A stretch of 64,000 bases of DNA from Limnohabitans sp. Rim28 (GTDB lineage Bacteria > Pseudomonadota > Gammaproteobacteria > Burkholderiales > Burkholderiaceae_C). Shown here one piece after another: positions 1-10,131 of the stretch. The stretch lies in assembly GCF_000293865.2 (NCBI RefSeq), contig NZ_ALKN02000008.1, forward strand, positions 62,001-126,000, in the 5' to 3' direction. How positions within the stretch are numbered: the first letter of the stretch is position 1; every line of letters begins with the position of its first letter. The position numbers and the translations under genes were made by a program. Under the pieces are notes generated by a model. That model saw nothing but the letters and a program-made list of their open reading frames with translations, was not told where the DNA came from and did not search any database.

Positions 1-2
1 AG

Positions 3-743
<741 letters not shown>

Positions 744-773
744 ACCCACGGTACAAGAATCTAAGGAAACATC

Positions 774-2255
774 ATGGGAAAAATCACCGGCTTCATGGAA
801 TTCGAGCGCATCGAAGAGGGCTACAAGCCCGTCACCGAGCGCCTCAAAAATTACGGCGAATTCGTCATCGGCTTGACACCCGAGCAGTCCAAAACACAAG
901 CGGCGCGTTGCATGGACTGCGGCACACCGTTTTGCAACAACGGCTGCCCGGTCAACAACATCATTCCGGACTTCAACAACCTGGTGTTTGAAGGCGACTG
1001 GAAAAACGCGATCGAGGTGCTGCACAGCACCAACAACTTCCCCGAGTTCACGGGCCGCATCTGCCCCGCACCTTGCGAAGCAGCTTGCGTGGTCAACTTC
1101 AACGATGACGCCGTGGGCATCAAGTCGATTGAGCATGCCATCATTGACCGTGCTTGGGCCGAAGGCTGGGTCACACCCCGTCCCGCGAAAGTCAAGACGG
1201 GCAAAAAGGTGGCTGTGATCGGTGCAGGCCCCGCAGGCTTGGCCGCGGCCCAGCAGTTGGCGCGCGTGGGTCACGATGTGACCTTGTTTGAAAAGAACGA
1301 CCGCGTGGGCGGCTTGCTGCGTTACGGCATCCCTGACTTCAAGATGGAAAAGACGCACATCGACCGCCGCGTTCAGCAACTGGAAGCCGAAGGCGTCACC
1401 ATTCGCACCAGCGTGTTGGTGGGTGAGTGGCCCAAGGACTCCAAGGTCACCAACTGGGCCAAGGAAACCATCAGCGCGGCGCAACTCCAGAAAGACTTCG
1501 ACGCGGTGTTGCTCACGGGCGGTTCAGAGCAATCGCGCGATTTGCCTGTGCCCGGCCGCGACCTGGACGGCATCCATTTCGCGATGGAATTCCTGCCCCA
1601 GCAAAACAAGGTCAATGCGGGCGACAAGCTCAAAGGCCAACTGCGCGCGGATGGCAAGCACGTCATCGTGATCGGCGGTGGTGACACCGGCAGCGACTGC
1701 GTGGGCACCAGCACACGCCATGGCGCTGTCAGCGTGACCCAGTTCGAGGTGATGCCCGAGCCACCCGAAAAAGAAAACAAGGCGCTGGTTTGGCCTTATT
1801 GGCCCATGAAGCTGCGCACCAGCTCCAGCCACGACGAGAGCGCCGAAAAAGGCCTGCTGCAGCGCGAATTCGCCATTTCCACCAAAGCCTTCATGGGTGA
1901 AAAGGGCAAAGTCACCGGTCTGACCACGGTGCAGGTCGAATTCAAAGACGGCAAGATGGTCGAAGTGCCTGGCACCGAAAAAGAGCACAAAGCCGACATG
2001 GTCCTGCTCGCCATGGGTTTCACCAATCCGGTGGCCACCGTGCTCGACGCCTTTGGCATCGACAAAGACGCCCGTGGCAACGCCAAGGCCAGCACCGATT
2101 TCACGGGCGGTTACGCCACCAACGTGCCCAAGGTGTTTGCCGCTGGCGACATGCGCCGGGGCCAGTCTTTGGTGGTGTGGGCCATCCGTGAAGGCCGCCA
2201 GGCGGCACGTTCTGTGGACGAATTCCTGATGGGGACCAGTGATTTGCCACGATGA
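774..2255 (+). CDS. gltD: Glutamate synthase (NADPH) small subunit
   Basis: The beta subunit takes electrons from NADPH through FAD and Fe-S clusters to GltB. The 493-residue length fits the family. Near the N-terminus are the Fe-S cysteines (C46, C49, C54, C58 in [13 protein letters not shown], then CPAPCEAAC). A dinucleotide-binding [13 protein letters not shown] motif lies near residue 150 and a second, [13 protein letters not shown], near residue 300. The C-terminal [18 protein letters not shown] stretch is typical of this flavoprotein family. The chosen ATG at 774 has an AAGGAAA ribosome-binding site just upstream; an overlapping longer reading in another frame was discarded. It is cotranscribed with gltB and followed by a terminator-like hairpin at 2333. 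Confidence 0.96.
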   Translation: MGKITGFMEFERIEEGYKPVTERLKNYGEFVIGLTPEQSKTQAARCMDCGTPFCNNGCPVNNIIPDFNNLVFEGDWKNAIEVLHSTNNFPEFTGRICPAPCEAACVVNFNDDAVGIKSIEHAIIDRAWAEGWVTPRPAKVKTGKKVAVIGAGPAGLAAAQQLARVGHDVTLFEKNDRVGGLLRYGIPDFKMEKTHIDRRVQQLEAEGVTIRTSVLVGEWPKDSKVTNWAKETISAAQLQKDFDAVLLTGGSEQSRDLPVPGRDLDGIHFAMEFLPQQNKVNAGDKLKGQLRADGKHVIVIGGGDTGSDCVGTSTRHGAVSVTQFEVMPEPPEKENKALVWPYWPMKLRTSSSHDESAEKGLLQREFAISTKAFMGEKGKVTGLTTVQVEFKDGKMVEVPGTEKEHKADMVLLAMGFTNPVATVLDAFGIDKDARGNAKASTDFTGGYATNVPKVFAAGDMRRGQSLVVWAIREGRQAARSVDEFLMGTSDLPR

Positions 2256-2332
2256 AGAACATAAGTTCTAGGTAAAATCCCTCGAATATCCCGGTTTGTA
2301 TGCCTTGGACCGGGAGCCTCTAACATCGCGAG

Positions 2333-2359
2333 AGCCGGTCCTTCCGGCTTTTGCTTTTT
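2333..2359 (+). terminator. Terminator-like hairpin after gltBD
   Basis: AGCCGG and CCGGCT form a 6-bp stem around a TCCTT loop, followed by TTTTGCTTTTT. It lies between the gltD stop and the mlaF start, as expected for an intrinsic terminator closing gltBD. The T-run abuts the mlaF start codon, so mlaF may also read through from upstream. Confidence 0.6.
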
Positions 2360-2360
2360 C

Positions 2361-3173
2361 ATGAACCCCACGACCACACCACCCCTTGTTGAACTGCGCG
2401 ACCTGAGCTTCGGCTACGGCGACCGTGTCATCTTGAAGAACCTGAGCTTCAAGGTGCCGCGCGGCCAAGTCACGGCCCTGATGGGCGTGTCGGGAGGCGG
2501 CAAGACCACGGTGTTGCGCTTGATTGGCGGTCAGATTCGCGCCAGTGCGGGCCAGTTGCTGTTTGACGGTGACGACATCACCCCCATGCACCAAACCGAG
2601 CTGTACGCTGCCCGCCGCCGCATGGGCATGCTGTTCCAGTTTGGCGCCTTGTTCACCGACATGAGCGTGTTCGACAACGTGGCCTTTCCCCTGCGTGAGC
2701 ACACGGCTTTGTCGGAAGACTTGATCCGCGACATCGTGTTGATGAAACTCGATGCGGTGGGTTTGCGCGGTGCGCGTGACTTGAAGCCCTCAGAGATCTC
2801 CGGCGGCATGAGCCGCCGCGTGGCCCTGGCCCGCGCCATCGCGCTGGACCCGGACCTGATCATGTACGACGAGCCCTTTGCCGGGCTGGACCCGATCTCG
2901 CTGGGTACGGCCGCACGGCTGATTCGCCGCCTGAACGACAGCCTGGGCATCACCAGCGTGGTGGTGTCGCACGATGTGAAGGAAACCTTTGAGATTGCCG
3001 ACCATGTGGTGATTTTGGCCAACGGCGGTGTGGCCGCCCAAGGCACGCCCGCCGAATTGCTGGCCAGCACCGACCCGCTGATCCACCAGTTTGTGCACGC
3101 TTTGAGCGATGGTCCAGTGCCTTTCCATTACCCCGCGCCCAGCGCGGCGCGAGATTATGGGAGGTCGGCATGA
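2361..3173 (+). CDS. mlaF: Phospholipid transport ABC ATPase MlaF
   Basis: ATPase of the MlaFEDB inner-membrane complex, which moves phospholipids between inner and outer membranes and maintains outer-membrane lipid asymmetry. The 270-residue protein has a Walker A motif GVSGGGKTT near residue 43, the signature SGGMSRR, and Walker [14 protein letters not shown], followed by a VVVSHD switch histidine. The SGGMSRR form is typical of MlaF rather than of drug exporters. mlaE starts within the mlaF stop codon (ATGA overlap at 3170), indicating translational coupling. The gene order mlaF-E-D-A-C-B confirms the assignment. Confidence 0.95.
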   Translation: MNPTTTPPLVELRDLSFGYGDRVILKNLSFKVPRGQVTALMGVSGGGKTTVLRLIGGQIRASAGQLLFDGDDITPMHQTELYAARRRMGMLFQFGALFTDMSVFDNVAFPLREHTALSEDLIRDIVLMKLDAVGLRGARDLKPSEISGGMSRRVALARAIALDPDLIMYDEPFAGLDPISLGTAARLIRRLNDSLGITSVVVSHDVKETFEIADHVVILANGGVAAQGTPAELLASTDPLIHQFVHALSDGPVPFHYPAPSAARDYGRSA

Positions 3174-3952
3174 TCGTCTCGTTGCTCGGCACCTTGGGCG
3201 CCCACACCCGACAGATGCTGGCCGATTGGGGCTTCGCTGCCCGCTTGTTCATACAGCTGTTGGGCCTGTCGGGCGCTGCGCTCAAGCGATTTGGCTTGGT
3301 GCGTGACCAAGTGCATTTTTTAGGCAATTACTCTTTGGCCATCATCACCGTGTCGGGCCTGTTTGTCGGCTTTGTGCTGGGCTTGCAGGGTTACTACACG
3401 CTGCAGCGTTACGGTTCGGCCGAAGCGCTGGGTTTGTTGGTGGCGCTCAGTTTGGTGCGCGAGTTGGGTCCGGTGGTGGCGGCTTTGTTGTTTGCAGGAC
3501 GCGCGGGCGCATCGCTCACGGCCGAGATTGGCCTGATGCGCGCGGGTGAACAACTCACCGCTTTGGAGATGATGGCCGTGGACCCGGTGCAGCGCATTTT
3601 GGCGCCGCGGTTTTGGGGCGGCATCATTGCTTTGCCTTTGTTGGCTGCGGTGTTCAGCGCTGTAGGCATTCTGGGTGGCTATGTCGTGGGTGTGCTGTTG
3701 ATCGGCGTGGACGCAGGCTCTTTTTGGAGCCAGATGCAAGGCGGCGTGGATGTGTTCAAGGACGTGGGCAACGGCATCATCAAAAGCATGGTGTTTGGCG
3801 TGGCTGTGACCTTCATTGCTTTGTTGCAAGGCTATGTGGCCAAGCCCACACCAGAAGGTGTGGCCAGTGCCACCACACGCAGTGTGGTGGTTTCTTCTTT
3901 GTCGGTGTTGGGGCTGGATTTCATCCTCACCGCGATGATGTTCAGCATTTGA
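3170..3952 (+). CDS. mlaE: Phospholipid transport permease MlaE
   Basis: Permease of the Mla complex in the inner membrane. The 260-residue sequence is strongly hydrophobic, with several membrane segments and the conserved LVRELGPVVAALLFAGRAG block with downstream EIGLMRAGEQ that defines the MlaE permease family. Its start overlaps the mlaF stop by 4 bp, and mlaD begins 10 bp after its stop with a GAGGAGG ribosome-binding site. Length and motifs are ordinary for the family. Confidence 0.95.
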   Translation: MIVSLLGTLGAHTRQMLADWGFAARLFIQLLGLSGAALKRFGLVRDQVHFLGNYSLAIITVSGLFVGFVLGLQGYYTLQRYGSAEALGLLVALSLVRELGPVVAALLFAGRAGASLTAEIGLMRAGEQLTALEMMAVDPVQRILAPRFWGGIIALPLLAAVFSAVGILGGYVVGVLLIGVDAGSFWSQMQGGVDVFKDVGNGIIKSMVFGVAVTFIALLQGYVAKPTPEGVASATTRSVVVSSLSVLGLDFILTAMMFSI

Positions 3953-3962
3953 GGAGGACGGT

Positions 3963-4439
3963 ATGCAACGTTCAAAAAATGATGTGTGGGTGGGTTTGTT
4001 TGTGTTGCTGGGTGCCGTAGCGGTGTTGTTCTTGGCGCTCAAAGCCGCCAACTTGCTCACCTGGAGCTTCAACAAGGGCTATGAGGTGACGGCCAAATTC
4101 GACAACATTGGTGGGCTCAAGCCCGGCGCCGCCGTGAAAAGTGCTGGCGTGGTGGTGGGGCGCGTCAAAACCATCGAATTTGACGGCGAATCTTTTCAAG
4201 CCAAAGTGACCTTGACCTTGCAAAGCGAACACGCTTTCCCCCAAGACAGTTCGCTGAAAATTTTGACCAGCGGCTTGTTGGGCGAGCAATACCTCGACGT
4301 ATCGCCGGGTGCCGATGAAAAAAACCTGGCTGCGGGAGACCGCATTGGTTCGACCCAATCGGCGGTGATTCTCGAAAATCTCATCAGCCAGTTTTTGTTC
4401 AACCAAGCTGAAAAATCTTCTGAGGGCCAAAAGCCATGA
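3963..4439 (+). CDS. mlaD: Mla substrate-binding protein MlaD (MCE domain)
   Basis: MlaD is anchored in the inner membrane and forms a hexameric ring that passes phospholipids between MlaC and MlaFE. The 158-residue protein has one N-terminal membrane helix (about residues 8-28, VGLFVLLGAVAVLFLALKAA) and a single MCE domain starting at VTAKFDNIGGLKPGAAVK, with LTSGLLGEQYLDV near the end of the domain. The gene overlaps mlaA by 4 bp (ATGA at 4436). The short tail after the MCE domain is normal for MlaD. Confidence 0.95.
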   Translation: MQRSKNDVWVGLFVLLGAVAVLFLALKAANLLTWSFNKGYEVTAKFDNIGGLKPGAAVKSAGVVVGRVKTIEFDGESFQAKVTLTLQSEHAFPQDSSLKILTSGLLGEQYLDVSPGADEKNLAAGDRIGSTQSAVILENLISQFLFNQAEKSSEGQKP

Positions 4440-5173
4440 ATTTGCTCAAAAACCGATTTTGGATGCTGCTTTCGGGCCTTGTTCTGTTGGCCTTGCAAGG
4501 TTGTGCCACGGTGAAAAGCGCCGATGCGCGTGATCCCTGGGAGCCCATGAACCGCAGCATTTACCAATTCAACGATGCGATCGACACGGTTGCGCTCAAG
4601 CCAGCCGCCCAGCTCTATGTGCAGGTTTTACCCGGCATGGTGCGCACGGGGGTGAGCAACTTCATGGGCAATTTGGGCGATGTTTGGTCCATGGCCAACA
4701 GCGCCATGCAACTCAAAGGTCAAGCCACGGTAGAGACCTTCATGCGGATCAACGTCAATACCTTCATGGGCTTGGGTGGCATTTTGGATGTGGCCAGCGA
4801 GATGGGCATCGAAAAGCGCCGCGAAGATTTTGGACAGACATTGGGCTATTGGGGTGTTCAGCCCGGCCCTTATGTGGTGCTGCCCTTGTTTGGGCCTTCT
4901 ACGCTGCGTGATGCATGGGCGTTTCCAGTCGATATGCAAGGCAATGTGACCAACAGTCTGGCAGATCAGGCCACCCGCAATGCTTTGTTGGTCACCCGTT
5001 TGGTGGACATGCGGGCCGGTCTGCTCAAGACGGTGGATGCCATCAAAGCCTCATCGCTAGACCCTTATTCGTTTGTGCGCGATGCCTATTTACAAAAAAG
5101 ACGCAACGACATCTACGATGGCAACCCGCCTTCAAGCTTCGACTACAACGAAGCGCCCACTTCGCCGCGATAA
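4436..5173 (+). CDS. mlaA: Outer-membrane lipoprotein MlaA (VacJ)
   Basis: MlaA removes mislocalised phospholipid from the outer leaflet of the outer membrane and hands it to MlaC. The 245-residue protein begins with a lipoprotein signal ending in the lipobox LALQGC (lipidated Cys23). It then shows the family blocks DPWEPMNRSIYQFN, RREDFGQTLGYWG and YVVLPLFGPSTLRD. In E. coli mlaA is unlinked to the mla operon; here it sits between mlaD and mlaC, an arrangement known in betaproteobacteria, so the outer-membrane partner is coexpressed with the transporter. Confidence 0.95.
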   Translation: MNLLKNRFWMLLSGLVLLALQGCATVKSADARDPWEPMNRSIYQFNDAIDTVALKPAAQLYVQVLPGMVRTGVSNFMGNLGDVWSMANSAMQLKGQATVETFMRINVNTFMGLGGILDVASEMGIEKRREDFGQTLGYWGVQPGPYVVLPLFGPSTLRDAWAFPVDMQGNVTNSLADQATRNALLVTRLVDMRAGLLKTVDAIKASSLDPYSFVRDAYLQKRRNDIYDGNPPSSFDYNEAPTSPR

Positions 5174-5225
5174 GCCCGTTACAGTTTCTCACATCGCTTT
5201 TCGCATCTGGTCTTACAGTTACGTC

Positions 5226-5882
5226 ATGGTCAAAACTTTATCCTTCTCTTGTTTGAGTCGCCGCCAGTGGCTGGTCAGCATCTGTGCCTTGGCCATGTCT
5301 TTGGGGGGCGGTGGCGCGTCTGCAGCCGAGGAAGCACCCGAAGCATTTGTTCAGCGCATCACCAACGAGACGCTCAACGCGATCAAGGCCGACAAGGCTT
5401 TGCGCTCGGGTGACATCCAAAAAGTCATGCAGTTGGTCGATGGTCAACTGATGCCGCACGTGAATTTCCGGCGTATGACCGCTTTGGCCACGGGGCCCGC
5501 TTGGCGCAGTGCCACCCCTGAACAGCAAAAACGCCTGCAAGACGAGTTCAAAACTTTGCTGGTGCGCACGTATTCAGGCGCACTCAGTCAAATCACCGAC
5601 CAAGTGGTGGTGGTCAAGCCCTTGCGCCGTGGCCAAGATGACAAAAATTTGGTGGTCAACACCGAAGTGCGTGGCAAGGGTGACGCTGTTCAACTGGACT
5701 ACCGCCTTGAAAAAACAACGGGTCAAGGCGCGGGGTGGATGATTTTTGACCTGAATGTGTTGGGCGTTTGGTTGGTGGAAAACTACCGTAACCAGTTCAC
5801 CAAAGAGATCAATGCTGGCGGTATCGACGGTTTGATTGCCAGCTTGGCTGCGCGCAACAAGTCCAACGCCAAACCTGCTTGA
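5226..5882 (+). CDS. mlaC: Periplasmic phospholipid carrier MlaC
   Basis: MlaC ferries phospholipids across the periplasm between MlaA and MlaFEDB. I start it at the ATG at 5226, giving 218 residues and a clean signal peptide; an in-frame start at 5073 would overlap mlaA by 100 bp and add an unlikely leader. The signal carries a twin-arginine motif, SRRQWLVS, followed by a hydrophobic stretch and an ASA cleavage site, so export by the Tat system (tatABC at 21823) is likely. The mature part shows the MlaC family features FRRMTALATGPAWRSATPEQ and GVWLVENYRNQF. Confidence 0.93.
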   Translation: MVKTLSFSCLSRRQWLVSICALAMSLGGGGASAAEEAPEAFVQRITNETLNAIKADKALRSGDIQKVMQLVDGQLMPHVNFRRMTALATGPAWRSATPEQQKRLQDEFKTLLVRTYSGALSQITDQVVVVKPLRRGQDDKNLVVNTEVRGKGDAVQLDYRLEKTTGQGAGWMIFDLNVLGVWLVENYRNQFTKEINAGGIDGLIASLAARNKSNAKPA

Positions 5883-5893
5883 GCCCCGTTGTC

Positions 5894-6169
5894 ATGACGC
5901 CACTCAAGTTGCCCACGGCCTTGTTGCACCCTCAGGCCAATGCCTGCCTGGCGCAGTGGGTCGCACAATTGCCCAAGGTGTTGCCGCCTCAAGTCGTGCT
6001 GAATGCCGCCGATCTGGTCAATTTTGATTCATCGGCTTTGGCGGTGCTCTTGGGTTTGCGTCGGGTGTTGACCCAAAAGGGCAGTGATTTAAAGGTTGAG
6101 GGCATGTCGCCACGGCTGCTTGAATTGGCCCGCTTGTACGGGGTTCTTGATTTGCTGCAACCGAGCTGA
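5894..6169 (+). CDS. mlaB: Mla STAS-domain protein MlaB
   Basis: A small cytoplasmic STAS-domain protein (91 residues) that binds MlaF and supports ATPase assembly. The core LNAADLVNFDSSALAVLLGL is typical of STAS proteins, including the conserved D-S-S-A turn. Position at the end of the mla operon agrees. A TTG at 5879 overlapping the mlaC stop codon could alternatively start the protein five residues earlier; I prefer the ATG. Sequence conservation in MlaB is low, so the operon position carries part of the assignment. Confidence 0.88.
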   Translation: MTPLKLPTALLHPQANACLAQWVAQLPKVLPPQVVLNAADLVNFDSSALAVLLGLRRVLTQKGSDLKVEGMSPRLLELARLYGVLDLLQPS

Positions 6170-6253
6170 AATTTGGCTTTTCAGGCCATTTGGCCTGGAT
6201 CCCCTTGATCCTCTCCGGGGTGTGCAGACCAGCACTTAAAATAGACCCCTTAC

Positions 6254-7189
6254 ATGTCAGCGCTCTCTTTTCAATCCGTCTCCAAAACCTACCCTGCCAA
6301 ACAGGCGGGCGCAGCCGCGTTCACAGCGCTCGACCAGGTCAGCTTTGATGTGGAAGAGGGCGAATTCTTCGGTTTGCTGGGCCCCAATGGCGCCGGCAAA
6401 ACCACCCTCATCAGCACCCTGGCGGGTCTGAGCCGACCCAGCAAGGGGCGCGTGCTGGTGCACGGCCACGATGTGCAAACCGACTATGCCGCTGCGCGCC
6501 GCCTGCTCGGCGTGGTGCCGCAAGAGCTGGTGTTCGACCCCTTCTTCACGGTGCGCGAATCGCTGCGCATCCAGTCGGGCTATTTCGGCGTCAAGCACAA
6601 CGAGGCCTGGATCGATGAACTGCTGGACAGCTTGGGCCTGACCGATAAAGCGGGCTCCAACATGCGCCAACTCTCTGGCGGCATGAAGCGCCGCGTGCTG
6701 GTGGCGCAGGCCTTGGTGCACAAGCCGCGCGTCATTGTGCTGGACGAGCCCACCGCCGGGGTCGATGTCGAGCTGCGCCAGACCTTGTGGGCCTTCATCG
6801 CCAAACTCAACAAGCAAGGGCACACTGTCTTGCTCACCACCCATTACCTGGAAGAAGCCGAAGCCTTGTGCGGGCGCATCGCCATGCTCAAGCGTGGCCA
6901 GTTGCTGGCGCTTGAGCGCACGTCTGATTTGCTGCGTTCGGCCACCAGCCAAGTGCTGCGCTTCAAGCTCGATGGCGACCTGCCACCTGCCGTGGCGGCC
7001 ATCGCCCGGGTCACGGGCCGCATCGTGCAGCTGCCGGTCCACAACGCAGTCGAGATCGAAAACCACTTGGCCACCCTGCGCACTGCGGGTTTGGTGGTGG
7101 AAGACGTAGAGATTCGCCAGGCCGACCTGGAAGACGTGTTCCTTGAAGTCATGAACCGCAAACAATTGGCCTCGGGGGCTTTGGCATGA
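6254..7189 (+). CDS. ABC-2 type exporter ATPase (YadG-like)
   Basis: A 311-residue ABC ATPase with Walker A GPNGAGKTT near residue 47, signature LSGGMKRR, Walker B VIVLDEPTAGVD and TTHYLEEAE. The C-terminal extension of about 80 residues is typical of ABC-2 exporters such as E. coli YadG. Its partner permease starts inside its stop codon (ATGA at 7186). The substrate cannot be told from sequence. Lying between mlaB and ibaG/murA suggests an envelope role, but that is inference. The 84-base gap upstream contains an imperfect inverted repeat (CAGGCC/GGCCTG) and a TAAAAT box close to the start. Confidence 0.9.
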   Translation: MSALSFQSVSKTYPAKQAGAAAFTALDQVSFDVEEGEFFGLLGPNGAGKTTLISTLAGLSRPSKGRVLVHGHDVQTDYAAARRLLGVVPQELVFDPFFTVRESLRIQSGYFGVKHNEAWIDELLDSLGLTDKAGSNMRQLSGGMKRRVLVAQALVHKPRVIVLDEPTAGVDVELRQTLWAFIAKLNKQGHTVLLTTHYLEEAEALCGRIAMLKRGQLLALERTSDLLRSATSQVLRFKLDGDLPPAVAAIARVTGRIVQLPVHNAVEIENHLATLRTAGLVVEDVEIRQADLEDVFLEVMNRKQLASGALA

Positions 7190-7941
7190 CGGGCTGGCAA
7201 ACGCTTCTGTACAAAGAAGTTCTGCGCTTTTGGAAAGTCGCTTTCCAAACCGTCGGGGCGCCCGTGCTCACTTCGGTGTTGTACATGCTGATTTTTGGCC
7301 ACGTCCTCGAGGACCACGTCAAGGTGTACGACAACGTGGCCTACACCTCGTTTTTGCTGCCGGGCCTCATCATGATGGGCGTGCTGCAAAACGCTTTTGC
7401 CAACAGCTCGTCCAGCTTGGTGCAAAGCAAGATCATGGGCAATATTGTGTTTTTGTTGCTCACGCCCCTGTCGCACCGCAGCTGGTTTGTGGCCTATGTG
7501 GGCTCATCGGTGGTGCGTGGCCTGGCCGTGGGCCTGGGCGTGTTTGTCATCACCGGCTGGATGGTCGATATCCGCTTTGTTTACCCGCTGTGGATTTTGG
7601 CCTTTGCCATCATGGGTGCGGCCATGATGGGGGCACTGGGCGTGATCGCCGGGCTGTGGGCTGAAAAGTTTGACCAGATGGCCGCCTTCCAAAACTTCAT
7701 CATCATGCCCATGACGTTTTTGTCGGGTGTGTTCTATTCCATCCATTCGCTGCCGCCGTTTTGGCAAAAGCTCAGCCACCTGAACCCGTTTTTCTACATG
7801 ATCGACGGTTTCCGTTACGGCTTTTTTGGCCAAAGTGATGTCTCCCCGTGGCTCAGCCTGGCGGTGGTCGGTACCGCATTGGCCGCCATCAGTGGCCTGA
7901 CCCTTCACCTTCTGCGCATCGGCTACAAAATCCGGAGCTGA
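7186..7941 (+). CDS. ABC-2 type exporter permease (YadH-like)
   Basis: A 251-residue membrane protein with about six hydrophobic segments, matching ABC-2 permeases of the YadH type. Supporting blocks are LLPGLIMMGVLQNAFANSSS in the first half and MPMTFLSGVFYSIHSLPPFW, the conserved loop and helix before the last membrane segment. It overlaps the ATPase gene by 4 bp, so the two are coupled and must form one exporter. The substrate is unknown. Confidence 0.9.
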   Translation: MTGWQTLLYKEVLRFWKVAFQTVGAPVLTSVLYMLIFGHVLEDHVKVYDNVAYTSFLLPGLIMMGVLQNAFANSSSSLVQSKIMGNIVFLLLTPLSHRSWFVAYVGSSVVRGLAVGLGVFVITGWMVDIRFVYPLWILAFAIMGAAMMGALGVIAGLWAEKFDQMAAFQNFIIMPMTFLSGVFYSIHSLPPFWQKLSHLNPFFYMIDGFRYGFFGQSDVSPWLSLAVVGTALAAISGLTLHLLRIGYKIRS

Positions 7942-7947
7942 CACCCC

Positions 7948-8190
7948 ATGAACGCACAGCAACTTCAAGACATCATTGCAGCCGGCCTCGACTGCGCCCA
8001 CCTGACGGTGGAGGGCGATGGCCGCCACTGGAGCGCGGTGGTCGTTGCCGAAGCTTTCGCAGGTATGCGCCCCATCGCACGGCATCAGCGTGTTTACGCC
8101 ACGCTGGGGCAGAAAATGCACACCGACGAGGTGCATGCCTTGTCGATGAAAACCTTCACGCCTGCCGAATGGGCCGCGCACAATAATTGA
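7948..8190 (+). CDS. ibaG: BolA/IbaG family protein
   Basis: An 80-residue protein of the BolA fold, with the family pattern of an N-terminal helix, a central beta region ending DGRHWSAVVV, and the conserved RHQRVYATLG plus HALSMKTFTPAEW tail. BolA proteins pair with CGFS monothiol glutaredoxins in Fe-S cluster handling; a CGFS glutaredoxin is encoded at 52320. In E. coli the paralogue ibaG also lies between mlaB and murA, and the same position here supports that name over bolA. Confidence 0.88.
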   Translation: MNAQQLQDIIAAGLDCAHLTVEGDGRHWSAVVVAEAFAGMRPIARHQRVYATLGQKMHTDEVHALSMKTFTPAEWAAHNN

Positions 8191-8225
8191 ACGCCTTTGG
8201 CGACAACGCAAGACCCCACTGACCC

Positions 8226-9491
8226 ATGGACAAATTGATCATTCGCGGCGGCAAGCGCCTGCACGGCACGCTCGATGTGGCGGGTGCCAAAAATGCGGCC
8301 CTGCCCGAACTGTGCGCCGCGCTGTTGACGGCCGAGCCCATCACGCTGAGCAATGTGCCGCGTCTGCAAGACGTCTCGACCATGCTCAAGCTGATCCGCA
8401 ACATGGGCGTGACGGCCGAGCACCACGAAGACGGCCGCGTCACCCTGGATGCCGGTGGTCTGAACCACCCCGAAGCCCCCTATGAGTTGGTCAAAACCAT
8501 GCGCGCTTCGGTGCTGGCGCTGGGTCCCTTGCTGGCCCGCTTTGGCCGAGCCAAGGTGTCCTTGCCCGGCGGCTGCGCCATCGGCTCGCGCCCGGTGGAC
8601 CAGCACATCAAAGGCTTGCAGGCCATGGGCGCCATCATCACGGTGGAACACGGCTACATGTTGGCCAGCTTGCCCGAGGGCCGCACGCGCCTCAAAGGTG
8701 CGCACATCACCACCGACATGGTCACCGTCACGGGCACCGAAAACTTCATGATGGCCGCAGCGTTGGCCGAAGGCGAGACGGTGCTGGAGAACGCCGCCCA
8801 AGAGCCCGAAATCGGTGACTTGGCCGAGATGCTGATCCAGATGGGCGCCAAGATCGAAGGCCATGGCACACGCCGCATCCGCATTCAGGGCGTGGAGCGC
8901 CTGCATGGCGCTCAGCACCAAGTGGTGGCCGACCGCATCGAGGCGGGCACCTTCTTGTGTGCAGTCGCGGCCACAGGCGGTGATGTGGTCTTGCGCCACG
9001 GCCGTGCCGACCACCTGGACGCTGTCATCGACAAGCTGCGAGAAGCCGGTGCCACCATCGAAGCCGGTGAGGGCTTCATCCGTGTCAAAGCCGAAGGCCG
9101 CTTGAAAGCTCAGAGCTTTCGCACCACCGAATACCCGGGTTTTCCGACCGACATGCAAGCGCAGTTCATGGCGCTCAACTGCATCTCGCAAGGCGCGAGC
9201 AAAGTCACCGAAACCATCTTTGAAAACCGTTTCATGCACGTCAACGAACTGGTGCGCTTGGGTGCACACATCCAGATCGATGGCAAGGTGTCGGTGGTCG
9301 AAGGCGTGCCTCAACTCTCAGGCGCCACCGTCATGGCCACCGACCTGCGCGCTTCGGCCAGCTTGGTGATCGCCGGTTTGGTGGCCGATGGCGAAACCAC
9401 CGTCGAGCGCATCTACCACCTGGACCGGGGTTACGACCGCATGGAAGCCAAATTGCGCGCACTCGGCGCCGACATCGAAAGGGTGAAATGA
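8226..9491 (+). CDS. murA: UDP-N-acetylglucosamine 1-carboxyvinyltransferase MurA
   Basis: Catalyses the first committed step of peptidoglycan synthesis, transferring enolpyruvate from PEP to UDP-GlcNAc. The 421-residue protein has Lys22-Asn23 in [11 protein letters not shown] and the catalytic loop [15 protein letters not shown] with Cys117, equivalent to E. coli Cys115, the residue fosfomycin alkylates. Because Cys is retained, this is a fosfomycin-sensitive form of the enzyme. hisG begins within its stop codon (ATGA at 9488), the murA-his linkage known in betaproteobacteria. Confidence 0.97.
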   Translation: MDKLIIRGGKRLHGTLDVAGAKNAALPELCAALLTAEPITLSNVPRLQDVSTMLKLIRNMGVTAEHHEDGRVTLDAGGLNHPEAPYELVKTMRASVLALGPLLARFGRAKVSLPGGCAIGSRPVDQHIKGLQAMGAIITVEHGYMLASLPEGRTRLKGAHITTDMVTVTGTENFMMAAALAEGETVLENAAQEPEIGDLAEMLIQMGAKIEGHGTRRIRIQGVERLHGAQHQVVADRIEAGTFLCAVAATGGDVVLRHGRADHLDAVIDKLREAGATIEAGEGFIRVKAEGRLKAQSFRTTEYPGFPTDMQAQFMALNCISQGASKVTETIFENRFMHVNELVRLGAHIQIDGKVSVVEGVPQLSGATVMATDLRASASLVIAGLVADGETTVERIYHLDRGYDRMEAKLRALGADIERVK

Positions 9492-10129
9492 TCACGCTGG
9501 CCCTGTCCAAAGGACGCATCTTTGACGAAACCCTGCCGCTGCTCAAAGCCGCCGGCATCGAGGTGCTGGAAGACCCCGAAAAATCGCGCAAGCTGATCTT
9601 GCCCACCAACCAAGCCAAGGTGCGCGTGGTGCTGGTGCGCGCCAGCGATGTGCCCACTTATGTGGAATACGGCGGCGCGGACTTGGGTGTGACGGGCCTC
9701 GATACCTTGATCGAACACGGCGGCCAGGGCCTGTACCAGCCGCTGGACCTGAAGATCGCCAAATGCCGCATGAGCGTGGCGGTGCGTGCCGATGACGACT
9801 ATGCGGCGCTGGTGCGCACCGGCGCACGCTTGAAAGTGGCCACCAAATACACGACCATTGCCCGCGACTTTTTTGCCACCAAAGGCGTTCACGTCGACCT
9901 GATCAAGCTCTATGGCAGCATGGAACTGGCCCCACTCACAGGCCTGGCCGATGCGATCGTCGATCTGGTGTCCACCGGTAACACGCTCAAGGCGAATCAC
10001 CTGATCGAGGTGGAACGCATCATGGACATCAGTTCGCGTCTGGTGGTCAACCAGGCCGCGCTCAAACTCAAGCAAGCACCGATCCGCGCCATCATCGACG
10101 CCTTTTCGGGCGCTGTGAAGAAAGACTGA
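9488..10129 (+). CDS. hisG: ATP phosphoribosyltransferase catalytic subunit (short form)
   Basis: First enzyme of histidine biosynthesis, joining ATP and PRPP. At 213 residues this is the short HisG, which lacks the C-terminal regulatory domain and in other bacteria works as a hetero-octamer with HisZ; hisZ is not in this window. Motifs include [16 protein letters not shown] at the N-terminus and the PRPP-binding stretch [19 protein letters not shown]. It overlaps murA by 4 bp and hisD starts 3 bases after its stop. Confidence 0.96.
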   Translation: MITLALSKGRIFDETLPLLKAAGIEVLEDPEKSRKLILPTNQAKVRVVLVRASDVPTYVEYGGADLGVTGLDTLIEHGGQGLYQPLDLKIAKCRMSVAVRADDDYAALVRTGARLKVATKYTTIARDFFATKGVHVDLIKLYGSMELAPLTGLADAIVDLVSTGNTLKANHLIEVERIMDISSRLVVNQAALKLKQAPIRAIIDAFSGAVKKD

Positions 10130-10131
10130 AC

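Noticed and set aside
5073-5225. A longer MlaC starting at 5073
   Set aside because: It would overlap mlaA and bury the twin-arginine signal peptide behind about 50 residues of atypical sequence.
8226-9491. MurA as an intrinsically fosfomycin-resistant variant
   Set aside because: The active-site loop keeps Cys117 rather than Asp, so no target-based resistance is expected.
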